A program made the translations under genes and the position numbers. A stretch of 64,000 bases of DNA from Phellopilus nigrolimitatus (taxonomy: Eukaryota > Basidiomycota > Agaricomycetes > Hymenochaetales > Hymenochaetaceae), in contig JAJOHG010000069.1 of assembly GCA_021029095.1 (NCBI GenBank), positions 78,485 through 142,484 of the forward strand. Direction: 5' to 3'. Within the stretch, counting starts at the first letter, position 1. Each line of letters begins with the position of its first letter. The notes under the pieces are model-generated. The model made no database searches. It worked only from the letters and a program-made list of their open reading frames with translations, and was not told the DNA's origin. Shown one piece after another: positions 10,572 to 20,971 of the stretch.

Positions 10572-12353
10572 TCAAACGCGCAATCCGAGTCTTTCGGTGA
10601 AGCGTTTGACTTTAACAGGGACAAGCGCCTTGGTAAACATGTCTGCCTCGTTGTCGTCCGTTTTGACGTATTCGAGGTGAATAGTACGCTTGTCGACGTG
10701 CTCGCGAATCCAGTGGTAACGAATGTCGATGTGTTTCGTACGAGGGTGGAATCGCTCCTCCTTGGCCGTGGCAAGGGCCGACTGATTGTCACAGAAGATG
10801 GTGACGGGGAGGGTGTTCATTTTGAGGACGTCGTGTAGGATGTCTGCAAGCCAAATCGCTTCTTTGGCAGCATGCGTGAGGGCGACGTACTCGGCTTCGG
10901 TAGTGGAGAGTGTAACGATCTCCTGCCGCTTCGATGACCATGAGATCGCGGCGCCGAATAACTTGAAAACGTAGCCAGAAATGGCGTGTCGTCCCTCAGT
11001 GGACATGCCGTCCGCGTCCGAATATCCAACCAATCCTTGTCCTTCTCCTCCCAAAACTAACCATTGTTCCTTCGTCGCTTTGAGATACTGGAAGACTCGC
11101 TTCACAGCTTCCCAGTGGGCATAGCCCGGGTTCTCCATGAACCGCGCGAGTTGTCCTACAGCGTAGGCGGTGTCGTAGCGAGTGACGTCCGTAGCGTATC
11201 GCAGTGCTCCTGTAGCGCCTCGAAAGGGTCATTTCGCCATTTCCTCGATGTCAGCGTCGTTGGTGGGACAATTGTCCTTCGTTAGTTTTGCATCGGGGAG
11301 CATAGGCGTGTTAGCGTCACGAGCGTCGGCGAAACCGTATCGATGGAGGATGGTGTCGATATAAGAGAGTTGGCGTAGCATGATCGTTCGTTTAGCGCGG
11401 TCGCGCTTGATTTCAATGCCTAAAAGCCAATTAATTTCTCCTCCATCGGTAAACTCTACCTGTTTTCCGATTAATTCCTTCAATTTGGCGAGGTATGCGA
11501 CGCTGCTCAAAATAAGCGTTAAATCGTCAACATGCGAGAATGTTATTGTCATGGCCCCATCTGGGTGATGACGAAACCAAACCGCATATTCTTTGTTGGC
11601 ACGACTTAGCCCTGCTGAGGCAAGCGTCTTGCATAATACCTGATACCATCGTCGTCCTGACTGCTTAAGTCCATAAAGCGCCCTACGAAGGCGCAAGACT
11701 TGTCCTGGTTTGATGCCGGGCATGGTATAACCAGCCGGCGGACGTGCGTAAATGATTTTGTCGTCGTCGAGTTTGCCGTACAGGTATGCTGACTTGATGT
11801 CGATCTGCTGGATCTCCATATCGTGTGCAGCAGCGTAGGCCAATATGGCGCGAACGGTGGCGAGACGAGCGACGGGTGCAAATGTGTCGTCGGAGTAATA
11901 ATCCACTCCATCGACCTGCGAAAAACCTTGAGCGACCAACCGAGATTTATACTTATCGATGGTTCCATCCGCCCGGCGTTTAGTACGGTGAACGAACTGC
12001 AAGCCAATCGTTTTGGCGCCCGGTGGAAGGTCGACGTATTCGAAGACTTCGCGCTGAATGAGAATGTTTGATTCGGTGTTCATGGCGTTGTACCATTGCG
12101 CGGCGTCAGGGCGTTTGTTAACTTGGGCGATGGTGGTCGGGTCGTCTTGGTTGTCTCCTCCTGCGGCTAGCCAGACTTCGGCCGACATAGCCTGTGGTGG
12201 AGGGGCGTCTTCATCGTATTCGAGTTGTTGGACACGGCGCGATGCCCTCTTTTGGCGTTTGCCGCGTCCTTCCTCGGTGCTGGTGTCCTCGGGTACAAGC
12301 GTTTCGTCTGAACTGGTGACTGGTAGCGTCGTCGTTTGCGGCTCTTCGTGTTC
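10572..12353 (-). pseudogene. copia reverse transcriptase-RNase H (one in-frame stop)
   Basis: Open in the -1 frame relative to integrase from 12353; the first Met used is at 12188. RT motifs are KSRLVAQGFSQ, QQIDIKSAYLYG, LYGLKQSGRRW and SHVDDLTLI (His-Val-Asp-Asp in place of the usual Tyr-Val-Asp-Asp). A TGA at 11231-11229 interrupts the frame; the same frame then continues through YAVGQLARFMENPGY to RNase H (GYSDADGM, STTEAEYVAL, CDNQSA) and stops at 10572. No slippery heptamer was found in the overlap, so both defects are probably mutations and the copy cannot make a full polyprotein unaided. Confidence 0.88.
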
Positions 12354-15115
12354 TCAGGCTCGGTTACTGGGCCAATGTCGACTTCGACTGGTTGCTCCTC
12401 CTGAACGTCGGAGGGCTGCAAATTTAGCATTTGAATGTTGCGCTCGGTAGATACCTTGCGCTCTTTCTCCCAGTAAACGCGATGACCTTTCGCTGTTTCG
12501 TCAGGTCCAAGCCAGCGGCCTAAGGTGCCGCGGTTGTCGAGCTTTTCAGCTGATTCGAGCCGAATGACGCATCGTTGTCCAAAACGATAAACCCATTGGA
12601 GGTTCGGCGGGTGACCGAAGCGTACCTCGTAAGGTGATCTGAAACCAAGCGCCGAGTGCGGTGTCCGATTATAAACATATGAGACGTACTGTAAGCACTC
12701 TCCCCACAGCCATGTGGGTAAGTGCACGCTGGCCAAATTGGCCCTTATTGCATTGAATATTGTGCCATGAGCACGTTCCGCAACTCCATTTTGCTGCGGT
12801 GTATCGTGGACGGTGAGGCGGCGAATCGTGCCGTTAGCCTCGAGATACTGGCTGAATTCGCGCGAAAGGAAAGCGCCGTCGTTGTCGGACTGGAGGACTT
12901 TGATCGTAATATTATGCTGGGTTTTAAGCAGCGATTGCCAGCCGACGTATTTTGACATGGCGTCCGATTTCGCGGTCATAGTTTGCATTTGAAGCCATCG
13001 AGTTTTATCGTCCACGATCGTAAGCGCGTAGCGTGCGTGGTTAATTGTCCTAACCTTCGCCGGTCCCCAAATATCCATGTGAAAATGGTCGCCGAACTCC
13101 TTGGCGAGGGGACTGGTGCGTTCGGAAGGGATAGGCGTTCGTCTGATTTTGCCAAGCGCGCAGGCAAGGCAATCCTTCTCAATATCCTGCTTCGGGTCGA
13201 GACACATGCCGACGAGTTTGCCATTGTTATTGAGACGGCGAATGTAACCATAATTGATATGGCTAAGTCGACAGTGAATATCGTATAGCGAGAGTAGCGG
13301 CCAATCTTTAGACCGCGCGTCGGTGTCGGCAGCGTTGGCGTAATGACGGTGCCAGCGAATAGCGTACAAGTCGTTCTGGAGAGCGATGTCGGCGATGATA
13401 GTGCCGAACCGGTTCTTAATCCACAAGTGTCCGCGACTAAAGAGACACGCGTAGCCCGCCTTATCGAGCTTCGGGACTGAAATAAGCGTAGAGTGTAAAT
13501 CCGGCGCATAGCGAACGTCACTCAGCTTCATGACATTTTGTTTGTCCTGGCAAGGGACAGTGACGTCCATGTCTCCAGAATGTGTCGACTCGAAATATTG
13601 GCCGTTGGCCGTGCGAATAGTGACGGGCTCGGTGAGCTGGACATTGTAAAGCCGATTAATCTCCGGCGTGAGATGGAGGGTTGCCGCGGAATCAAAGGCG
13701 TCGATGCGGTAAGTCGATGCCGCAGAGGCTTGCTCCTCAGTGGCACACAGCCAGGCGTTGTCGGGTAGCTCTTCAATAAACGCAGCGGAAGCGGATGCGG
13801 TCGTCGACTTGTTCTCCTCCTTCTTGTCGTCCTTCTTGTCGTCTTTCTTCTTTGACTTGTCGTCTGTCGCTTCGCTGGCCGATTCGCGCTTTCGCTTTGG
13901 CGAAGGACATTTGTTGGCGAAGTGACCGAAACCAGAGCAGTTGTAGCATTTCTTGCTGGAATCGTCGGACTTGCCATCGCGCTGGCCATGACCCTGGCCT
14001 CCTCCGCGACCACGTCCACCGCGGCCGCCTCGTCCGGATCCTCTGCCACGACCTCCTCCTCGGCCGCGGCCTCCTCCGGAATAATTCGCCTGCTCCTCCT
14101 TGCGCTGACCAGTCTTCGCTAAGACGGTCTTGGAGGCGGCTTTCGATCGTAATGCGTTTACTACCTCGGTGGCAGTGAAAGCGCGCGTCTGGGGCTGGAT
14201 CGGTTGCTGGCCGGCCGGTATGTTCTGGTTGATGGCCGCCATTTGAGCGATGATGATCGCATTCACGGTATCGATATTGCCCTTCAGACTCTGGATGACG
14301 TCGCAATAGCTCTCCGGTACCGAGGCCGAGAGTGCGTTGATAAAAGTTTCGTCGGATACGTTGCGGCCAAATTCCGCAAGTTTACTGCGAACGTCGAGCA
14401 TTTGATCGATGTGCTTATCAATTCCTTTATCATCATGACATTTGAGTTGGTATAGCTTAGCTTCGGTAACTGCCTCAACGGTCTGGTTAACGACGTTATA
14501 ATCGCGCTCCAAAACCGTAAGGACTTCGTGCGCGTGTTCGAAGGTCATAACCTTCAGGAAAACTTGTGTCGGAAGCTTCCCATTGATCGCAGCGACAAGC
14601 TGATCGTCCAGGCTAACCATGGCCGCGTCATTGGCAGCCGGTGGTCCTATAAGCAGGGCTCGGCCGCCTGCTGCTCGAGCGCATTGCCTGATGCGAGCGA
14701 TCCACGGTCGGTAATTCGAGCCATCGGGCTTAAGCTGTTCGACATCGGAGAAAACTTTTGCGACTTCAACCATTGTAAGAATTCGACGGTAGGTGAGTGG
14801 TGGCTGGGCTGGTGTAGTAGCGATAACAGGTGTAGGGATAAATGCGAGGAACTCAGCGAAAATATCCCAATCAAACAACCAATTAAACGAGTTAGCTTGG
14901 TACGCAGCTACACGTGTGTCGAAGTCAACCTGTCTAGGCTGGAACTGGATGAGATCGTCGGGAGTGTCTTGGAACGCCTCAAGTAGATCGTTTGAGATAG
15001 GGATCCACGGGTCGATGGGAGTCCCGGTCTGAGCGAGGTTCAGGCGAGATGTGAGTCGAGGTCGAGAGGTCGTATATGCGAGTGTGATGGTTTGATTGTG
15101 ACGGGTAAGTTTCAT
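12167..15115 (-). CDS. copia gag-protease-integrase polyprotein part
   Basis: 982 codons from ATG 15115. After the N-terminal gag comes a Gly/Arg-rich stretch and a CCHC zinc knuckle (CYNCSGFGHFANKC, about residue 390) for RNA binding. The protease has a DSA motif (FDSAATLHL, about residue 470), where DSG or DTG is usual. The integrase shows the H..H..C..C zinc site (HCRLSHIN ... CLACALG) and catalytic Asp, Asp and Glu in HMDIWGP, QSDNDGAF and GVAERAHG. The C-terminal 60 residues after about 12353 are basic and unlike copia; the proper continuation is in the -1 frame, so this end is an artefact of a frameshift. Confidence 0.9.
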   Translation of the reverse strand: MKLTRHNQTITLAYTTSRPRLTSRLNLAQTGTPIDPWIPISNDLLEAFQDTPDDLIQFQPRQVDFDTRVAAYQANSFNWLFDWDIFAEFLAFIPTPVIATTPAQPPLTYRRILTMVEVAKVFSDVEQLKPDGSNYRPWIARIRQCARAAGGRALLIGPPAANDAAMVSLDDQLVAAINGKLPTQVFLKVMTFEHAHEVLTVLERDYNVVNQTVEAVTEAKLYQLKCHDDKGIDKHIDQMLDVRSKLAEFGRNVSDETFINALSASVPESYCDVIQSLKGNIDTVNAIIIAQMAAINQNIPAGQQPIQPQTRAFTATEVVNALRSKAASKTVLAKTGQRKEEQANYSGGGRGRGGGRGRGSGRGGRGGRGRGGGQGHGQRDGKSDDSSKKCYNCSGFGHFANKCPSPKRKRESASEATDDKSKKKDDKKDDKKEENKSTTASASAAFIEELPDNAWLCATEEQASAASTYRIDAFDSAATLHLTPEINRLYNVQLTEPVTIRTANGQYFESTHSGDMDVTVPCQDKQNVMKLSDVRYAPDLHSTLISVPKLDKAGYACLFSRGHLWIKNRFGTIIADIALQNDLYAIRWHRHYANAADTDARSKDWPLLSLYDIHCRLSHINYGYIRRLNNNGKLVGMCLDPKQDIEKDCLACALGKIRRTPIPSERTSPLAKEFGDHFHMDIWGPAKVRTINHARYALTIVDDKTRWLQMQTMTAKSDAMSKYVGWQSLLKTQHNITIKVLQSDNDGAFLSREFSQYLEANGTIRRLTVHDTPQQNGVAERAHGTIFNAIRANLASVHLPTWLWGECLQYVSYVYNRTPHSALGFRSPYEVRFGHPPNLQWVYRFGQRCVIRLESAEKLDNRGTLGRWLGPDETAKGHRVYWEKERKVSTERNIQMLNLQPSDVQEEQPVEVDIGPVTEPENTKSRKRRRYQSPVQTKRLYPRTPAPRKDAANAKRGHRAVSNNSNTMKTPLHHRLCRPKSG

Positions 15116-15163
15116 AAGCTAAGCGAAGTACGAAGCGCGCCTCAGAGCCCAAGGCTCATAACC

Positions 15164-15415
15164 TAATAGAAATCCACAAAGGTATTTCTTATGTAAAGCG
15201 GCAGCGCAGAGAGATCACACAGATCAGAGGCTTCAGAGTACTTGTATATTCGTACAGGAGTAGCTGCCCTTATATACCCAAGGTCTACATGATCAATAAG
15301 CAAAAGAGATGTCGCAATAATGATGCGATACAGTGCTGAGCGAGCAACATGAGTAAGACAATAGAAACTGACTAAGAGACCGTAAGTGACCATGAGTAAT
15401 ACTAATTATCTAATA
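15164..15415 (-). repeat. copia 5' LTR
   Basis: 252 bp. It contains the element promoter by position. Directly inside it on the coding strand lies GGTTATGAGCC (15163-15153), complementary to the anticodon arm of initiator tRNA-Met. This is the half-tRNA primer site known from copia-type elements. Confidence 0.92.
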
Positions 15416-15420
15416 TTTTG

Positions 15421-15672
15421 AAGAGGATCCATGAAGTAATGAGCTTGGAAGGTGGGGTCTGAATATCTGCACAAAAATGGTACTCTTTTCAACATTTTTT
15501 AGCTGATATAAATTCAGTGAAAACAGTTCTAGACCTAATAATTTTACAACCTGTATAACTAAATAGCATATAGACGGTCTGAATTTACAGGATTTTCTGT
15601 GATACGTAGTGAAGAGTTACAGGGCTTACAAGGAGCTTTGAGCAAAAAATGGTCCAGTTAAAACCGGAGCAA
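15421..15672. other. AT-rich gap right of the copia element
   Basis: No coding exon. It lies between the copia duplication and the right arm of the inverted repeat and is lower in GC than its surroundings. It may be the remainder of the DNA element into which copia jumped. Confidence 0.4.
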
Positions 15673-15755
15673 TACACGACGTCCACGCGTGTTCCCACTC
15701 TTTCATTTCATTCTGACCAACGGCAACTGCCACCATTTTTGCAAATAGCTGTAAT
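15673..15755 (-). repeat. Right arm of the inverted repeat (partner 10068-10175)
   Basis: Reverse complement of the left arm, from ACGACGTCCACGCGTGTTCC to TTTTTGCAAATAG. It lacks about 30 bp present in the other arm. Confidence 0.75.
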
Positions 15756-15947
15756 TACTGTCCGGCAGACCCACAGCGTTTCAACTGCCCAGGACTTGTG
15801 GGACCACTGCGCTATATTGCATTACTACACGTACATGTACGGCAAAAATGTCTTCTACCGCCTGCCTGCCTAGTCCGAACCTAAATTTATCTCTCCATAA
15901 TCCTCAGAAACACTGCAATTAAGAGTTGTCCCAAGCGGCTGTGGGAC

Positions 15948-16437
15948 TCATACTCGCACAGGCGCGAAGCTACCATATCCTACATCCCCATGATGTTGTT
16001 CGTGATCGATAGATGTCTGCAAGAGCTCTATTCTCATTTCCAAGCACGCGTCCTCGAAGTCCTTCCCAACCGCGTATATTTCCCCCGGGCGTCGGCGATC
16101 AAACTCGCACGCAGGGTCACAAATCCATTTGGTAGCGCCCTCTGTTCCGCAAGCGCGCGTGCGTGCAGCCAGGGCACCGTAAGCACGGGCGCAGCATGTG
16201 GAAAAAACGAATGCGCACCTAAAAATATCATCACTTTACCGTCAGGTAACCTATCCCCCATGATTTCGAACCGGTCTGTGTCTGCCGCCACAAGCTGCCT
16301 CCTTAATTCTGGCACACCGCACGCGCGATAACAGGACTGTCAGCGCGGGGCCGTCCGCTGCATCGCAGGTAAGTGAGCTTACCTTTGCGAAGGTCAGCAT
16401 ATGCGGTCTTCCTAACTTCAGCATCCGGGTCGTTCAT
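15948..16437 (-). CDS. Array gene family, copy C (112 aa, one unit)
   Basis: Not recognised. Exons 16437-16383, 16308-16219 and 16141-15948; introns of 74 and 77 nt; total 339 nt, in frame. The middle exon is 90 nt, exactly as in both units of the 18-kb copy. The protein reads AYADLRK / ELRRQLVAADTDRFEIMGDR .. KVMIFL / ATKWICDPACEF .. DFEDACLEMRIELLQTSIDH, ending PVRV. It aligns with the second unit of copy D at ATKW, the Cys pair, the EDA helix and DH..HH. Copies A and D are longer at the N-terminus; here the upstream frame has no ATG, so the start is the internal Met that copy A also has. Expression is unproven. Confidence 0.55.
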
Positions 16438-16535
16438 GTTCTCTTTTCCTCCAAATTTCAAGCTGGCGGGTTTGCTTAGTTCCTTGTGCGGAGAAGTGTG
16501 ATGTAGATAGCGATTTCACATATGTCTGACATTTC

Positions 16536-17600
16536 TTAAGTACACAGACGTGATCCCCTTCAAGACAAAACAGTGCAAGAGCAAGCGCCTTTGCTTCCGC
16601 AAAGTATGCAGAGACGTTACGGGACCATCGAATCCCCTTGCGGTTATTACTCGACGACTTTCCTAGCAACATATATGCCCGGATGGCTTGTTCAGGCCCA
16701 CCGGGACGACGTCGTCCGAGTCGTTACAAAGGACACGTCGCATTGTGGCGGCGGACACAATCCGCGTAGGCAAAGCGCCTGCCGGAAGCTATCCAATGTG
16801 GCTGGCCCCGTCCGTGCTCGACAACTGGAGGGCCGTGTATGGACTGGGCAGCCAGAAAGTGGCCTCAACGTGCTATTGCAGCTGGAGCAAGCATTACGGA
16901 ACTTTGCTGCGCAGAGGGAGGAGCAGCAAACCTGGCTCCAGGAGCAATTCGCACTCGACAGTCTTAGTTGACGCTTGTCGATTTCAAATCAAAATTCTAA
17001 CCTGACGATAAATCAGAACCCATTCATGTTTTTGAAGGTAGGCATGCGCACCAGCTCGGCGCCATAATGCCAATCCGGACGATCATCCTTCACATCGACA
17101 GTCGCAACTGCGTCACTTGACACAGCGCCCTTCCTGACTTCGGCGTCGATATACATCAGCAGATTCAGCACGGAGAGGCCTGCAAGCTAAAATCACGTAC
17201 ATACGTCACCTTCTACCCCCGAAGGAAGGCATCGTCTCGGATCTAGTCCGCTGGTAACAGACTCGAGAACCTCGCGAGGAAGCGCGTGAGGGAACGCATA
17301 CATTCATAGAAGATCATCTATCGACCGCGCATGCTTGCCACGATGCCATGCCAAGCAGCAGAAATCGGCCGGTGTCAAATGTTATGAGCGTGAGCTCTCC
17401 GAGAAGATCCGCGCGACTCTCCTGGATTAGTCGGTATTCAGCTTGCCTAGTGGATACGTTTCCTCGTTTCAACTTCCCGTCCTTCAGACTCCAAACATCT
17501 CGATTGTCCGCACGCCAAGCTGAAGTTGAATAGAATCGATCCTTGAAATGCAGTACCGAAGAGCGCTCGATTTCATTCGCTATAAACCCTCATTTCGTAT
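16536..17600. repeat. Array unit: upstream block of copy C plus flank copy 3
   Basis: 16536-17015 matches 7298-7725 (including LLQLEQALRNFAAQ on the plus strand). 17016-17370 matches 8080-8440 and 9000-9370. 17380-17600 matches 6000-6250 and 9420-9620. More AT-rich than the copies at 6-8 kb. Confidence 0.6.
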
Positions 17601-17973
17601 GTCTAATTCGTTTTCCCCTGGCAACGCAGCAATGAGCTCTCGGGTGCAGGAGGAAAAAAGGGAGCACCGATCTCGAAAGAACGCGCTTTACGCACGTGGT
17701 ATATTTGTACAAATAGTAATAAATATTGCCACATCCACAAATGCGAGCTGTCACTCTTCTTGTCTTCCATAATATGACATGTTTACCAATTTTTGTTTCT
17801 ATTCGAACATTAGGATGGCGGTAATCTGAATAACTTAAGCTTAAGAACTCTTTTGTGTTGGACAACGCTCCGGAAATTGAAAATCTAAATTTGTAAGACC
17901 ACTGCTTTAAGTACCGATATCGTGCGGCATCTCTCTTCGCACGAGTTAAATTACTACTGACTATGTAGACCAT

Positions 17974-19384
17974 TCAATCACACTCAGTAACTACGATCGT
18001 AGGTTGCCTCAGTCTAGACTTAAATTTCGACCACAACTTGCAAGTCGCATCCAACGCGCCGGCCTTCGCACCAGTCTTGCCACCAGCAATAGCAGCCTGT
18101 CGCTGTGCCTGCACCTTCGCCTCCAACAGCTGCTCCCGCAGCTGCTGTATTGCATCCAGAAGATCCTCACGATCCATGAGTATCTTCCGGTAAGATCTAT
18201 ATTTCTTCGGCACTCCTTTCTGTCTGTTCAAATGGTGCTTGATGTGGTCAACGTCTGTCTCCAAGAGAGCGATGTGCAGCGCGAAATATGCGTCCTCAGC
18301 ATCCCATCCATTTGCGCGCATGTCTTTCGGCTGCTTGTGTGGGCCGTTACTGTTGTAATCACAAGGGCAGTACCATTTGGTAGCATGCACTGTCTCGCGG
18401 GTAGTAGACAGCAGTCAGGCTAATTTATACAAAGATTTTAAAGGGGAGAAAAAACACGCACATATTGCTACTCTCACAAGCGGCCCGTCATTAGGAGCAA
18501 TCTGGATTTCGTACTTGTTACGTTCTGAAGCCTCGAGCTGTCTCTTTAGTTCTGTGGCATATCGCGAGTACGATAAAACGTCAGCATACTCCCTTCCAGA
18601 CATAAATGAACGCGCTTGCCCTTTTGAAGATCACGATATGCGTCGATCGCATTCTCTTTCTCCTCGACAATCTTCTCATTCCACTGCTCGTGCTCCCTTC
18701 CCTTCAATAAAATATTCAAGTTCTTCAGGTTCTTGAGTGCGTACCACTCGCGCTTGCGCATCTTAATCACCGCTTGGTACGTCTCCCAGGCTCTCGAGCC
18801 TACATCCTTTTGGTCGGAATGCTGGTAGACATGCTTGATATCTGCCTCCACAAGCTTGGTATGCAGTGCAAGATGCGCGTCCTCGACGTCCTGACCCTCT
18901 GCGCGCATGTCTTTCGGCTGTGTGCGTGTGTAAAGGTTGTACTCGCAAGGACAGCGCCATTCAGTAGCATACACTACTTCGCAGATACGAAAGAGTATTC
19001 AGGTCACCATCAAGCACTGGCACGGCGTGTGAAAATAACAAATGCGTACGTATGGCTATCTTCACGAGTGGCCCGCCGGTAGGTATGACTTCGATATTGA
19101 ATTTTGTAGTTTCTGATTTTGTAAGCTGGTTCACTACCTCTGAAGCATATCACAAAGTAGGAGGGGATTAGAATTTTTCGCACGCCAGCATAACCTCATT
19201 TAAAATTGAAGAGCTTACCCCTCTGAAGGTTATAATATGCATTGTTCGTACTCTCTTTTGCAGCCGCGATGGATGCCGCTATTTCCTCCTCCGACTCTTT
19301 ATGCTTCAATTGGTGTTGGTCCGGAACTGACAAGGTGTCATTATTAAACCGCCTGGCGCGTCGTTCAGTCGCTTCGGAAGGCAT
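17974..19384 (-). CDS. Array gene family, copy D (372 aa, two tandem units)
   Basis: Not recognised. Exons 19384-19219, 19139-19050, 18976-18620, 18551-18462 and 18389-17974 sum to 1119 nt and stay in frame. Introns of 79, 73, 68 and 72 nt; the third has a GC donor (GCAAGC..CACAG), the others GT. The protein contains one unit twice: a helical stretch ending NLQRE or DLQKE, a 30-residue part (ELKRQLEASERNKYEIQIAP, then GPLVRVAIL), then YATEWRCPCEYN or HATKWYCPCDYN, QPKDMRA, and a charged helix (VEDAHLALHTKLVEADIKH). Both short exons are 90 nt. There is no signal peptide or membrane segment. The CPC motif might bind metal; that is a guess. Likely coiled-coil rich. The start is the first Met after the conserved upstream box. 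Confidence 0.7.
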
Positions 19385-19414
19385 TTGATATAGACAGAAA
19401 ACTCAGAAATGCCA

Positions 19415-20140
19415 GGCTTCTGTCTTAAGTATGCACGAGTCATCCTCTTTTATGCAAAGGACATTTGAAGCGAGAGCAAAATTGATTAAACTTGACCTGC
19501 TAAATAGAGCACTGAATTTGCTTAAAGTTATTGCTGGAGGACTTTCCTCGGCAACATATCCCAGGAGCTCAATTCCTGATTTAGGCCCTCGGGGGAAATT
19601 CGCCCGAGTCGCTGCAAAGGCGAGTCAAAGAGGGACGCAATCTAGGCAAAGCTCTTGCCATAACCCATCAAATGTGGCTGGCTTCATTCGGAAAGTTCCG
19701 AGACTTGTGCTATGTGCAGAAGGGGGATTAATTCACTATCGTGGCCGGAACGCAAGTCCCCCGTGTAATGAGACAGCCGCACTGCCGGATCCGGCACTGG
19801 GATTACAGCCACTCCGTGCTCGCGCGGTGTCCCATGAACGTATTTGTAGTATCTCCAACAGAAGTTAGACCGGAGCGTGGAACTGCGCAGCCAGGAAACT
19901 AGTTATACTTGTGTCATACGCCTGTGCCTCCACGGTGGGGATAAAGTGCGGAATTAGAGGGTCATCGGGAGTATTTGATCATTACAAGCTTGACATCAAG
20001 AATAATCACATGAAGCTGTCGCCACGGAAGATCAACAGGCCTTCAAGATGCTTATTCTCACAATGTCCCAGGAGACTAAGGAAGCAGTAGTTGACCGTAG
20101 TTTCACACAATGGACACAGTGGTCTCCAACAGTCTTAGCG
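19415..20140. repeat. Array unit, upstream block of copy D
   Basis: Matches 7298-8030 and 16536-16960: TCTTAAGTATGCA, then AATGTGGCTGGC near 19668, and the GTGTCATACGCC..CAATGTCCCAGG part near 19910-20070. It contains a deletion relative to the other copies. Confidence 0.6.
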
Positions 20141-20309
20141 GCCGTTTGTCAGGGTTTGAAACAAGAAACTATTCTCGTTTCTACCTAAGACTAGCCTGCA
20201 CCTCTATCTCCTAGGATCGCTCTGTGTTATGGAAGTAAATTGTACGAATTTGTGCAGGTACTTTGAACGTGGATTGGCCACCGTCACGAGAGCCGTGCTC
20301 AACACTCAA

Positions 20310-20444
20310 GATCCATGAACTACACCACATGGTTAATCGCAGAGGCTGAAATTTGTGTGGAGTGACTTACACATTGTCGAACTTGTATTTGTAGGCCTTT
20401 TACCTCAATGACTATGTTCTTCGACTGCTTTCTATTCCGCCCCG
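20310..20444 (+). repeat. Dispersed repeat, left fragment
   Basis: CACATGGTTAATCGCAGAGG through CTATTCCGCCCCG is repeated at 33545-33660 with few changes. Here it is cut by the Ty3 element exactly at CCCCG; there it continues as CCCCGGGCAAG. Confidence 0.75.
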
Positions 20445-20950
20445 TGTTAGAACTTACCTTGCTTACCTCACGATCCCCCTTACATCATTCCTTCCTTGCT
20501 TAGTCAGGCCCTTCACCTTTCCATTATCTTTCCCTTAGTTTATGGCCTGACCCCTTCCTCATTGTACGCGCCCCTCCTAGGTGCTCCCCGCTCCACGCTC
20601 CACTGCCTCATTCCATGCTCCACTGTACATGCCCCTTACGGCCCTTTCCCTCACGCTCCCCTCATGTCATGCTGCGCATGACTCCATAGCTCCACTGACA
20701 TCACAGTCAGTCTCACAGTATATATAGGTACATCGCTGGGACCTTAAGCCCCAGCTTGACCTCCTTGTTCAGTAGCTAGCATAGTCTTGCTATTCATTGC
20801 CCTTGCTCTTCATAGCCCTGCACTCCGTGCTTCACAGTCTTGCCATAGTCATCGTCACCTTGTCACAGTCAAGCCTCACGTCACTCGTCACGTCACTGTC
20901 CACAGTCACGCTCCTCGCTCCATTAGGCAAGACCCTGTTACTCCGTAACA
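20445..20950 (+). repeat. Ty3 5' LTR
   Basis: 506 bp, apparently identical to 27554-28059. It carries a TATATATA box at 20719-20726 and, about 30 bp further, the probable RNA start at AGCTTGACCT (20753). Confidence 0.94.
20719..20762 (+). promoter_or_regulatory. Ty3 TATA box and predicted transcript start
   Basis: TATATATA at 20719-20726. The 10 bases AGCTTGACCT at 20753-20762 lie at the distance expected for transcription start and are the exact reverse complement of the primer-binding site at 20953-20962. This is the arrangement of Tf1, whose RNA 5' end primes its own reverse transcription. Confidence 0.7.
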
Positions 20951-20952
20951 TT

Positions 20953-20962
20953 AGGTCAAGCT
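20953..20962 (+). promoter_or_regulatory. Ty3 self-primer binding site
   Basis: AGGTCAAGCT, two bases after the 5' LTR. It pairs with the predicted RNA 5' end (20753-20762). No match to a tRNA 3' end was recognised at this site. Confidence 0.65.
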
Positions 20963-20971
20963 CTCTTTTGA

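Larger units (their letters stand above)
10313..15415 (-). mobile_element. Ty1/copia LTR retrotransposon
   Basis: A complete 5103-bp element. It has two 252-bp LTRs (10313-10564, 15164-15415) and a perfect 5-bp target duplication TTTTG (10308-10312, 15416-15420). The order on the minus strand is gag, protease, integrase, RT, RNase H, which defines copia. No LTR difference was seen by eye, so insertion is recent. The LTR ends are TATTAG..CTATTA rather than TG..CA. The coding part has one frameshift and one in-frame stop. Confidence 0.95.

Noticed and set aside
12167..12353. Programmed frameshift between copia integrase and RT
   Set aside because: The two frames overlap with the right -1 relation, but no X_XXY_YYZ heptamer was found; a mutation is simpler, given the second lesion at 11229.
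13538..14178. Plus-strand frames inside the copia element
   Set aside because: Antisense shadows of the gag-protease frame.
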